Shown: positions 1-5,465 of the stretch, piece after piece | Numbering within the stretch: position 1 is the stretch's first letter | How the letters are laid out: each line of letters opens with the position of its first letter | Assembly: GCA_016206745.1 (NCBI GenBank) | Contig: JACQQW010000002.1 | Span: forward strand, 1 to 6,433 | DNA: 6,433 nucleotides | From: Candidatus Omnitrophota bacterium | GTDB lineage: Bacteria > Omnitrophota > Gorgyraeia > Zapsychrales > Fredricksoniimonadaceae | Reading direction: 5' to 3' | Translations under genes and position numbers: made by a program | The notes under the pieces: generated by a model | The model's input: the letters and a program-made list of their open reading frames with translations, nothing else | Told to the model about the DNA's origin: nothing | Databases searched by the model: none

Positions 1-16
1 CCACTCTACCACTCTA
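1..16. repeat. Two tandem copies of CCACTCTA
   Basis: Two perfect 8-base copies lie just after the methyltransferase stop, at the window edge. They may be chance or part of a longer repeat or the leader of the next gene that is cut off; nothing more can be said from 16 bases. Confidence 0.4.
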
Positions 17-21
17 AGTCT

Positions 22-702
22 TTATTTAAGTCCAACCCCCATCCCAAAAATATAATGACACATCGGCGCGTAGCCGGTGTGCAGGACCTCATCGTTCATG
101 CCGAACAGAAATACGCGTTGAAAATATTCTGCCATCAAATTCTTGAGCGATTTTTGGCTATGCAAATTGATGTGCTGGACCCGGCTGCGTTCGGAGGCAT
201 AGTCATTGGCCGTAATGTTCGGCGTCCCTATAATGCAGACCCCGTCTTTTTTCAAAATGCGCGCCTGACTGGCGACAAACGGACCGTTTAAGTGATTGTC
301 CAAATGTTCAATCACATCAATGGAATAAGCCCCGTCAAAGGAGGCCTTGGGCAGCTTCAAATCCTGGATGGTCCCTTGACGGAAATCAATCTTTTTCATT
401 TGGGCCAGACGTTTTTTATTGCCCTCAATATGCCGGCCGTCCGGTTCAATGGCCAGCACATGGTTGACATGTTGGGCAATGATGGGCGTGCCGAACGCGT
501 CCCCGCAACCGACCTCGATCACTTTGTCCATCCCATCGAACATTTTGGCGCAGAATTTATACCGCGCCAGCACAAATCCCATGTGTTTGGGATCATGCCA
601 TAAACTGTACGATGTCCACGGGCCCAAATCAACGGAATCGACAAATTGATAATCCGTGCCTAAATGATACGCTTGTTGCTGAGTGATTTTCTTTTTGGGC
701 AT
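22..702 (-). CDS. Class I SAM-dependent methyltransferase
   Basis: This 226-residue cytoplasmic protein has the Rossmann-like class I methyltransferase core. Motif I is KVIEVGCGDAFGT (60-72), followed by LAIEPD at the end of strand 2, then a block of the form FDGAYSIDVIEHLD (motif IV with the EH pair common in Methyltransf_11/25-type proteins) and KKDGVCIIGTPN (motif VI region). The N-terminal segment WTSYSLWHDPKHMGFVLARYKFCAKM precedes the core and looks like a substrate-cap helix region; I recall similar segments in methyltransferases of LPS and O-antigen clusters. Length is normal for a single-domain enzyme and no membrane segment is seen. The start has a good AGAGGA site. It is the last gene visible, ending 21 bases before the window edge, with no terminator seen. 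The likely job is O-, N- or C-methylation of a sugar intermediate or glycan; the target cannot be deduced. Confidence 0.87.
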   Translation of the reverse strand: MPKKKITQQQAYHLGTDYQFVDSVDLGPWTSYSLWHDPKHMGFVLARYKFCAKMFDGMDKVIEVGCGDAFGTPIIAQHVNHVLAIEPDGRHIEGNKKRLAQMKKIDFRQGTIQDLKLPKASFDGAYSIDVIEHLDNHLNGPFVASQARILKKDGVCIIGTPNITANDYASERSRVQHINLHSQKSLKNLMAEYFQRVFLFGMNDEVLHTGYAPMCHYIFGMGVGLK

Positions 703-705
703 ATG

Positions 706-711
706 TCCTCT
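706..711 (-). promoter_or_regulatory. Ribosome binding site of the methyltransferase gene
   Basis: AGAGGA on the minus strand overlaps the SDR stop codon (TAG at 712-710) and ends 3 bases before the ATG at 702. It is among the clearest Shine-Dalgarno sequences in the block, and suggests efficient reinitiation across the 7-base gap. Confidence 0.6.
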
Positions 712-1516
712 ATTTTAAAAATTCATTGCCTTTGCGGCGGATTTTATACATGTCTTTATCACCGGACAAGGCCTTGAGCAATTGCGCCCGCTTTGGTTTA
801 CGCCAGGGGTCATAAACAACAGAAAAATTGCGGCCCGAAGCAACAGGTTTGCCTTCCCGGCAAAGCCAGTCAATGCATTCAAAAATATCGTCCAGGGACG
901 TCCCTTGTTTTGCCTTTAAAAATTCTTTGGTTTCTTTTACTTTTCCCGTGAATGTGCGCTGATCGTTTAAAATGCTTTGGTGGATCTTGGATTTTGTCCA
1001 ACCCGGACCCACGATGAAAATATTCAAATTCTTGTTCTCGCCATCTAAGAATTCGCACATCTTGGCCAGCATGATTTTCGAGACCGTATACGCCGAAAAA
1101 TTAAGCACGGCGCCGTTCATTCCTCCGCCGGCAAAAAACACCATGTCTGCGGTGCGGGTATTGCGCAAAGGATATAAGGCATGCGCCGCATGCAGCTGGG
1201 CAATGGAATTCACATATACGGAATCCGACCATTCGCGAAAATCAGATTCGAAAAACGGCATAACAGGCAATGGGTCCCCCACACATGAAATAAACGTGTC
1301 CCATTTTATTTCTAACTGCTTGATGCTTTGGGCCAACCTGGCAATATCGGCAGGCTTGGATACGTCGCATTTAAATAAAACACTTCCCTGCGGCAAACCT
1401 GGCCTTGGCTTGGAACGGTATGTCCCGATGACCCGGCAGCCTTGTTCCAAATATTTCTTTGCCAGATGCGCGCCTATATCGCTGCTGATGGATAAAATGA
1501 TGACGGTTTTTTTCAT
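710..1516 (-). CDS. Atypical classical SDR oxidoreductase
   Basis: This 268-residue protein has the length and order of a classical short-chain dehydrogenase/reductase, but with altered motifs. The first strand reads KKTVIILSISSDIG, so the usual TGxxxGIG has lost its first glycine. DVS (51-53) and SCVG (77-80) replace the common D-V and NNAG elements. N103 in YVNS fits the catalytic Asn. Y143 and K147 in YTVSK form the YxxxK pair. Thirteen residues before the Tyr, where the catalytic Ser is expected, the protein has G130 in FFAGGGMNG. VGPGWTKSKIH after the active site matches the PG motif. I recall related FAGGG-type SDRs in polysaccharide loci. The ATG at 1516 overlaps the E1 beta stop (TGATG), with a weak GGGG 8 bases upstream; a TTG one codon earlier is less likely. 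It probably reduces or oxidises a keto-sugar, or is a degenerate relative; activity is uncertain. Confidence 0.8.
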   Translation of the reverse strand: MKKTVIILSISSDIGAHLAKKYLEQGCRVIGTYRSKPRPGLPQGSVLFKCDVSKPADIARLAQSIKQLEIKWDTFISCVGDPLPVMPFFESDFREWSDSVYVNSIAQLHAAHALYPLRNTRTADMVFFAGGGMNGAVLNFSAYTVSKIMLAKMCEFLDGENKNLNIFIVGPGWTKSKIHQSILNDQRTFTGKVKETKEFLKAKQGTSLDDIFECIDWLCREGKPVASGRNFSVVYDPWRKPKRAQLLKALSGDKDMYKIRRKGNEFLK

Positions 1517-2550
1517 CAATACGGCCCCACAAAAGTATCGGTCACTTTTTCCGTGAACACATGCTTGTCTTTGCGGTCCATTAATTCATAGACGGCGCGG
1601 ACAATGTCTTCATGGGTCGGATAAAACTCCTCTTCCAGCGCCTTGGACACCGGGCAAGGGCATTCGGGCCAGGCAATGCGTTTGACCGGGCTTTTTAAAT
1701 AATCAAATGCCTTTTCCGCCGCAATGGCCGCCACTTCGGAAGCAAAACTGCAGCGCAGCCAGCTGGTGTCCGCCGCGATCAAACGGCCGGTTTTCCGCAC
1801 CGAGCGGACAATGGTTTGTTCATCCAAAGGCTGTACGGTCACCGGGTCAATGACCTCAACGCTGATGCCCACTTTGGACAATTCATCGGCAGCCTTCAAG
1901 GCCTGCACCGCCATCCATGAAACCGCCGCCACCGTCACGTCTGTGCCGGCCCTGGCAATGCGGGCCCGGCCGAATGGGACGGTGAAACGTTCGGGCGGCA
2001 CGTGGCATTGTAAATCATAGAGCGAGCGGTGCTCCAAAATAACAACCGGCGCATCGCTTTTTAATGACTGCAGAATAATGCCTTTGACATCGCAGGCATT
2101 GGCGGGCATGGCCACAATCAATCCCGGAAAATGCGCCAGCACCGACTGTAGACTCTGTGAATGTGTAGGCCCCTGGCCCCAGCCCTTGCCGATAATGCCG
2201 CGCACCACGATCGGCACGGTGGATTTTCCAGCATAGGTGTATTTCCATTTGGCCGCATTATTGATCATCTGATCCAGGGCCAGAAACATGAAATCATTGC
2301 GCGCGTGAACCAGCACCGGGCGTTTTTTATTGAGCGCCGCGCCGATGGCAATGCCGGTCAATGCATTCTCACTGGCCGGGGTGTCAAACACCCGTGTGCC
2401 GCCGAATTTTAAAAACGCTTCACGGGTGGTCCCAAAAATCCCTTTATAATCATCGACCCCTAAACCAAAAATAAAAACATTAGGGTCATGTTCCATTCCC
2501 TGGACCAGGGCTTCTGAAATAGCTTGGGCATAGGAAATTCGCCGGTCCAT
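1516..2550 (-). CDS. ThDP-dependent 2-oxoacid dehydrogenase E1 component, beta subunit
   Basis: This 344-residue partner of the alpha subunit completes the active site, which in alpha2beta2 enzymes lies between subunits. It starts MDRRISYAQAISEAL, typical of E1 beta. Diagnostic blocks are DTPASENALTGIAIGAAL (from D56), where E61 aligns with the Glu that contacts the ThDP aminopyrimidine; DQMINNAAKWKY (93-104); and GWGQGPTHSQS (123-133), where H130 aligns with the active-site histidine. PGLIVAMPANACDVKGI and an EHRSLYDL segment follow. The C-terminal transketolase-C region ends near CPVSKALEEEFYPT, with an extra charged tail. The usual acidic GE(E/D)V segment reads GLGVDD (29-34), so the position normally glutamate is leucine. 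The start follows AAGGTG by 5 bases and overlaps the alpha stop by one base, giving 1:1 coupled synthesis. The stop (TGATG) overlaps the SDR start. Family placement is firm. The reaction could be decarboxylation, acyl transfer or C2 carboligation onto a sugar; the last two are inference. Confidence 0.88.
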   Translation of the reverse strand: MDRRISYAQAISEALVQGMEHDPNVFIFGLGVDDYKGIFGTTREAFLKFGGTRVFDTPASENALTGIAIGAALNKKRPVLVHARNDFMFLALDQMINNAAKWKYTYAGKSTVPIVVRGIIGKGWGQGPTHSQSLQSVLAHFPGLIVAMPANACDVKGIILQSLKSDAPVVILEHRSLYDLQCHVPPERFTVPFGRARIARAGTDVTVAAVSWMAVQALKAADELSKVGISVEVIDPVTVQPLDEQTIVRSVRKTGRLIAADTSWLRCSFASEVAAIAAEKAFDYLKSPVKRIAWPECPCPVSKALEEEFYPTHEDIVRAVYELMDRKDKHVFTEKVTDTFVGPY

Positions 2551-3506
2551 TAATACACCTTTTCCAATAAACTCTCCGGCCCCGGCCACGGGCTGTTGAG
2601 CGCCATGACATAAGCTTCATCAGCTAATTTCTTCCAGCGGGCCTGCGTCGCATCAATTTCCTGCTGGGTCATGCTTTTTTCCTGGATCAATTTCGCGGTA
2701 AACCGTTTAATCGGGCATTGCGCCATCCACCCATCCACTTCTTCTTTACTGCGATAACCACGGTCATAGTCAAATAAAGGCCCCACATGCTCGCGGAACC
2801 GGTATGTCAAACATTCCACCAATTGCGGCATATGCGCGCGCCGGATTTCTTCAATGACCTTGGACAAATGTTCATAAACGCATTGGGCATCATTGCCGTC
2901 GACTTGAGAGGTCTTGAAATCAGGCGCGCGCAGGCGTTCATAAACTTGGGACGGCGGCTGACGGACGCTCAACGGCGAATGGGTCGAATATAAATTATTC
3001 TCGCATAAAAACAGTACCGGCAATTTCTTGGTCACGGCAAAATTAACGCTCTCGGAAAATACGCCCTCTTCAATGGCGGCGTCCCCAAAAATGGCCGCCG
3101 CCACTTTGTCTCGTCCCTCCATTTTAAAAGACAAAGCTGCACCCACCGCCACAGGAATCATCGCGCCTAAAATCGGCGAAGAATAAATATGCGCCGACGG
3201 GTCCGTCAAATGCGCGGAACCGGCCCGGCCTCCACTAATGCCCGTCACCCGGCCGCACAATTCGGCAAAAAACGCATTAAAATCTCCCCCTTTGGTCAGA
3301 TAAGCGGCATGGCAACGGTGCCCGGTAAATATCTGATCCTCTTCACGCAGGGCCAGGGACAAACCGGCAGCCACGGCCTCCTGCCCAATGGACAAATGCG
3401 TCGGTGTGCGCATCATCTGCTCTTTCGCATACACTTCGACAATCTTCTCCTCAGCGCAGCGGATTTTAAACATACTATCCAACAGTTTTCTTCGGATTGT
3501 GTTCAT
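2550..3506 (-). CDS. ThDP-dependent 2-oxoacid dehydrogenase E1 component, alpha subunit
   Basis: This 318-residue protein matches the E1 alpha fold (pyruvate, acetoin or branched-chain 2-oxoacid dehydrogenase type), which decarboxylates a 2-oxoacid on thiamine diphosphate together with the beta subunit. Conserved blocks appear in order: HLSIGQEAVAAG (37-48), GHRCHAAYLTKGGD (62-75), GGRAGSAHL (92-100), and the ThDP/Mg motif starting GDA (141-143) and ending ENN (169-171). The usual GDG is GDA here. Instead of the mitochondrial-type phosphorylation loop (YHGHS), it has YRFREHVGP (235-243), where H240 aligns with the conserved loop histidine. I recall EHVGP from E1 alpha homologues in surface-polysaccharide clusters. 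The stop shares a base with the beta-subunit ATG (TAATG). No E2 lipoyl acyltransferase or E3 gene lies in the window, so an ordinary PDH-complex role is not supported. Fold and cofactor are well supported; the substrate is not known. Confidence 0.88.
   Translation of the reverse strand: MNTIRRKLLDSMFKIRCAEEKIVEVYAKEQMMRTPTHLSIGQEAVAAGLSLALREEDQIFTGHRCHAAYLTKGGDFNAFFAELCGRVTGISGGRAGSAHLTDPSAHIYSSPILGAMIPVAVGAALSFKMEGRDKVAAAIFGDAAIEEGVFSESVNFAVTKKLPVLFLCENNLYSTHSPLSVRQPPSQVYERLRAPDFKTSQVDGNDAQCVYEHLSKVIEEIRRAHMPQLVECLTYRFREHVGPLFDYDRGYRSKEEVDGWMAQCPIKRFTAKLIQEKSMTQQEIDATQARWKKLADEAYVMALNSPWPGPESLLEKVY
2556..2561 (-). promoter_or_regulatory. Ribosome binding site fixing the E1 beta start
   Basis: AAGGTG on the minus strand ends 5 bases before the ATG at 2550, within the last codons of the alpha gene. 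It selects this ATG over an upstream in-frame start that would add 13 low-complexity residues not typical of E1 beta proteins. Confidence 0.65.
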
Positions 3507-3513
3507 TGCAAAT
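3502..3513 (-). repeat. Copy 1 of a 12-base repeat at a stop-start overlap
   Basis: The minus-strand sequence ATTTGCAATGAA here spans the epimerase stop and the E1 alpha start. The identical 12 bases occur at 4491-4502 across the GT9 stop and epimerase start. The repeat contains both the Leu-Gln end of the upstream protein and the ATGA overlap. Confidence 0.75.
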
Positions 3514-4495
3514 TCACCGCCTGCATGGTCTTGATATTATAATACCGGTTGTCGGTCATGGGATTGGGGATGTTCCCTGCGTCAAAGGCCGCCTTTAAAT
3601 CGCGCACCGCTCCGGCAATGGTGTGTTTAGGGGTAAAACCCAGTTCCTTTTGGATTTTTGCCGATGAAATATGATAGGAACGGTTATCATTGGTGGGTTC
3701 CACAGTAATTTCAATGCCCTGGCCTCCCACATTTTCCTTGACTAAATCCGCGATTTGCCGCACGGTGTGGTTTTCATATCCCGCATTAAAAATTTTTCCG
3801 GCGATTTGTTCTTTGGGATACTTCAAACTTTCCACATATAAATCGGTGACATCTTCAATATGGATATTGGGCCTTTTTTGGTCGCCCCCGAAAACCTTGA
3901 TGCGTTTATTATTGACGGCATGGTTGGTCAGAATATTGACCGTCAAGTCCAGCCGCAGGCGCGGGGAATACCCGCACACCGTGGCCGGCCGTAAAATCAG
4001 CACGGTAAAATCAGCTGTGTGTTCCTTGAGCAAATGCTCTTCGCACAAGGCCTTATATTTAGAATAATCGGTCAACGGCTCCAGGGCCAGGTCCTCGGTC
4101 ACATCCGGCGTTTCCTTGACCCCGTATACACTGGAACTGGAAGCGAAGATAAAACGCTGGACCCTGTTCTTCTTGGCAATGGCGACCAGAGGGATAAACG
4201 CATCGTAATTGATGGCCCTGGATAAACCGGGGTTTAATTCATAACTGGGGTCATTGGAAATGCAGGCCAAATGGATGATGGCGTCCGTCCCCGGGATTTC
4301 TTGTTCCAGCAGTTGAACATCACGGATGTCACCCTTGACCTGTTTTAAACCGGGATGGCCCTTAACGCCGTCTAAAACATGGCCGCCGTACAAATACAAG
4401 TCAATGACTTTGACCTTATGACCGGCCTTTAAAAGCTTGGGGACCAGCACAGCTCCGACATAACCGGCGCCGCCGGTGACCAAAATATTTTTCAT
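3503..4495 (-). CDS. NAD-dependent sugar epimerase/dehydratase (extended SDR)
   Basis: This is a 330-residue cytoplasmic oxidoreductase of the extended SDR superfamily, whose members typically act on nucleotide sugars through a keto intermediate (4-epimerases, 4,6-dehydratases, reductases). Starting at the ATG at 4495, the first strand and glycine motif read KNILVTGGAGYVG (GxxGxxG at 8-14). An acidic residue, D32, follows the second beta strand, as expected for NAD(H) rather than NADP(H). The catalytic region has SSSSVYG (119-125) and YSKYK, giving Tyr144 and Lys148 of the YxxxK pair. LRPATVCGYSPRLRLD and a later FGGDQKRPNIHIEDV segment correspond to the substrate-binding part of the fold. 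Length is normal for the family. The start overlaps the GT9 stop by ATGA, and its own stop overlaps the E1 alpha start in the same way. It probably prepares the sugar used by the other enzymes of the operon; epimerase versus dehydratase or reductase is undecided. Confidence 0.88.
   Translation of the reverse strand: MKNILVTGGAGYVGAVLVPKLLKAGHKVKVIDLYLYGGHVLDGVKGHPGLKQVKGDIRDVQLLEQEIPGTDAIIHLACISNDPSYELNPGLSRAINYDAFIPLVAIAKKNRVQRFIFASSSSVYGVKETPDVTEDLALEPLTDYSKYKALCEEHLLKEHTADFTVLILRPATVCGYSPRLRLDLTVNILTNHAVNNKRIKVFGGDQKRPNIHIEDVTDLYVESLKYPKEQIAGKIFNAGYENHTVRQIADLVKENVGGQGIEITVEPTNDNRSYHISSAKIQKELGFTPKHTIAGAVRDLKAAFDAGNIPNPMTDNRYYNIKTMQAVNLQ
3514..3518 (-). promoter_or_regulatory. Ribosome binding site of the E1 alpha gene
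   Basis: GGTGA on the minus strand, a match to the 3' part of the consensus AGGAGGTGA, ends 7 bases before the ATG at 3506 and lies inside the last codons of the epimerase gene. It supports coupled translation across the ATGA overlap. Confidence 0.55.
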
Positions 4496-4502
4496 TGCAA
4501 AT
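4491..4502 (-). repeat. Copy 2 of the 12-base junction repeat
   Basis: The minus-strand sequence is identical to 3502-3513 (ATTTGCAATGAA). Here it spans the GT9 stop and epimerase start, so the epimerase gene is bracketed by the same junction sequence on both sides. Confidence 0.75.
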
Positions 4503-5418
4503 GCTCCCGGCACATGCGCGCCACCAGATCCGGATCGATAGAACTCATGCAGAATTCATCGTGCGTGCACACCGGCATATAGCAAGGCATGTGCGGGCAT
4601 CTCATCCGCGATGGGACCACTTCCACATTGGGCACTCCTTGCATGCGCAAATAATTGGTAGGGCCGTATAAAGTGATCACTTTTTTCCCCAATGCCTGGC
4701 CGATGGCCTGCCCCAGCGAGTCGGAAGTCACGATCATGCGGCAGCTATTGATCCATTCGATATATTTGCTTAAGTTCTTATGCCCTTGCTGCCAACTGAA
4801 CGTATACGTTCCTTCCAATAATTGTTCCAGCTTTTTCCAATGCGCCACGGGCCAGGCCTTGGTCGGCCATTTACTGCCCACCTCATGGTTAAAACCGATG
4901 TCATATTTTATTCTTTCTCGTTTTTTTAAAGCCAGCACCAATCCCTGGCCCTGCCATTTCTGGTCAACGGTTTCATACAAAAGCTCCAAAGCATTTTTAT
5001 CAATGCCGCGGTGGTTTTCCTGGCCGGACAATAAATACTCCGTCGATCGTTTATGGGTCATGATGCGATGGTCTTTATCATTGAAATAAAATCCGTATTT
5101 CTTCTTTGCCGCCACCCGGTTTAAGAATGTGCAAATGCCGATGTCTTTTTCAAGGTTGATCACGGCGTCAAATGCCCGGCCGGCAATGCCCTCCAATGCC
5201 GCGGTGCCAAAAATCAATAATTCATGGATATAAGGGTTCCCCTGCAACAGCTGCCTGGCCTGCCAATCCGTGACCCAGGTCACCCGGTCATTTTTATACA
5301 GATGCAAAAGGGAGGTGCAAATGAGGACATCCCCCAAACTGACAGTGGTGGAAATACCCCGATCCAGAAACTCGGAAAAACCTGTCTTTATGATTAAAAT
5401 TTCTCTGGGTGTATGCAT
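4492..5418 (-). CDS. Glycosyltransferase family 9 (heptosyltransferase-like) protein
   Basis: This 308-residue protein resembles the GT9 family, GT-B-fold enzymes that transfer heptose or other sugars onto LPS core and related glycans at the inner face of the cytoplasmic membrane. Visible marks are an N-terminal segment of the form ILIIKTGFSEFLDRG followed by SLGDVLICTSLLHLYK, which corresponds to the usual start KxxxLGDxxxxxPxLxxLK. There is also a central GSKWPTKAWPVAHWKKL block matching the family's donor-site region, and a C-terminal DSLGQAIGQALGKKVITLYGPT block (D233-S234). The canonical D-S/T-G-x-x-H-L-A has lost its histidine here. The tail has four cysteines (C274, C279, C284, C290) in an arrangement common in this family. 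No transmembrane segment or signal peptide is seen. The ATG start is the first reasonable one. The stop overlaps the epimerase start by four bases (ATGA). The donor and acceptor cannot be assigned, so a waaC or waaF name is not justified. Confidence 0.82.
   Translation of the reverse strand: MHTPREILIIKTGFSEFLDRGISTTVSLGDVLICTSLLHLYKNDRVTWVTDWQARQLLQGNPYIHELLIFGTAALEGIAGRAFDAVINLEKDIGICTFLNRVAAKKKYGFYFNDKDHRIMTHKRSTEYLLSGQENHRGIDKNALELLYETVDQKWQGQGLVLALKKRERIKYDIGFNHEVGSKWPTKAWPVAHWKKLEQLLEGTYTFSWQQGHKNLSKYIEWINSCRMIVTSDSLGQAIGQALGKKVITLYGPTNYLRMQGVPNVEVVPSRMRCPHMPCYMPVCTHDEFCMSSIDPDLVARMCREHLQ
4504..4508 (-). promoter_or_regulatory. Ribosome binding site deciding the epimerase start
   Basis: GGGAG on the minus strand lies 8 bases before the ATG at 4495, inside the end of the GT9 gene. 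It favours this ATG over an in-frame GTG at 4513, which would add six residues before the Rossmann strand. Confidence 0.6.
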
Positions 5419-5430
5419 GTAAACTTTATT

Positions 5431-5453
5431 TCCCCTCCCCTGGTGGGAGGGAA
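5431..5453 (-). promoter_or_regulatory. G/C-rich intercistronic hairpin before the GT9 gene
   Basis: On the transcribed (minus) strand, TTCCCTCCC and GGGAGGGGA can pair as a 9-bp stem (8 Watson-Crick pairs and one G-T) around a 5-base loop. It lies inside the only real intergenic gap of the block. No run of T follows it on either strand, so it is a poor intrinsic terminator. The right arm is the most Shine-Dalgarno-like sequence upstream of the GT9 ATG, although it ends about 13 bases away, which is further than usual. The fold could therefore stabilise or process the transcript, or modulate translation of the GT9 gene. The pairing is seen in the sequence; the function is inferred. Confidence 0.5.
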
Positions 5454-5465
5454 TAGCCGTGCAGA

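Noticed and set aside
972..1556. Long plus-strand open frame (194 residues)
   Set aside because: It is antisense to the SDR gene, matches no family I recognise, has a low-information composition, and the opposite strand carries clear motifs.
2551..2589. Upstream in-frame start adding 13 residues to E1 beta
   Set aside because: The extension overlaps the alpha gene, is not E1-beta-like, and the ATG at 2550 has a well-spaced AAGGTG site and the TAATG coupling.
1516..3506. Housekeeping pyruvate dehydrogenase (pdhA/pdhB)
   Set aside because: No E2 or E3 is in view, the neighbours are glycan genes, and the alpha loop is EHVGP rather than the PDH-type YHGHS, so a pdh name would be over-reaching.
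4655..5089. Plus-strand open frame (144 residues) opposite the GT9 gene
   Set aside because: It is a shadow of a convincing minus-strand gene and shows no domain or ribosome binding evidence. The same applies to the other plus-strand frames in the window.
4492..5418. Naming the GT9 protein waaC, waaF or waaQ
   Set aside because: Only family-level motifs are visible and the donor block is altered; no evidence singles out a heptosyltransferase of known position.
5431..5453. Intrinsic transcription terminator
   Set aside because: The stem is not followed by a T-run on either strand, and an operon gene in the same direction starts 13 bases later.
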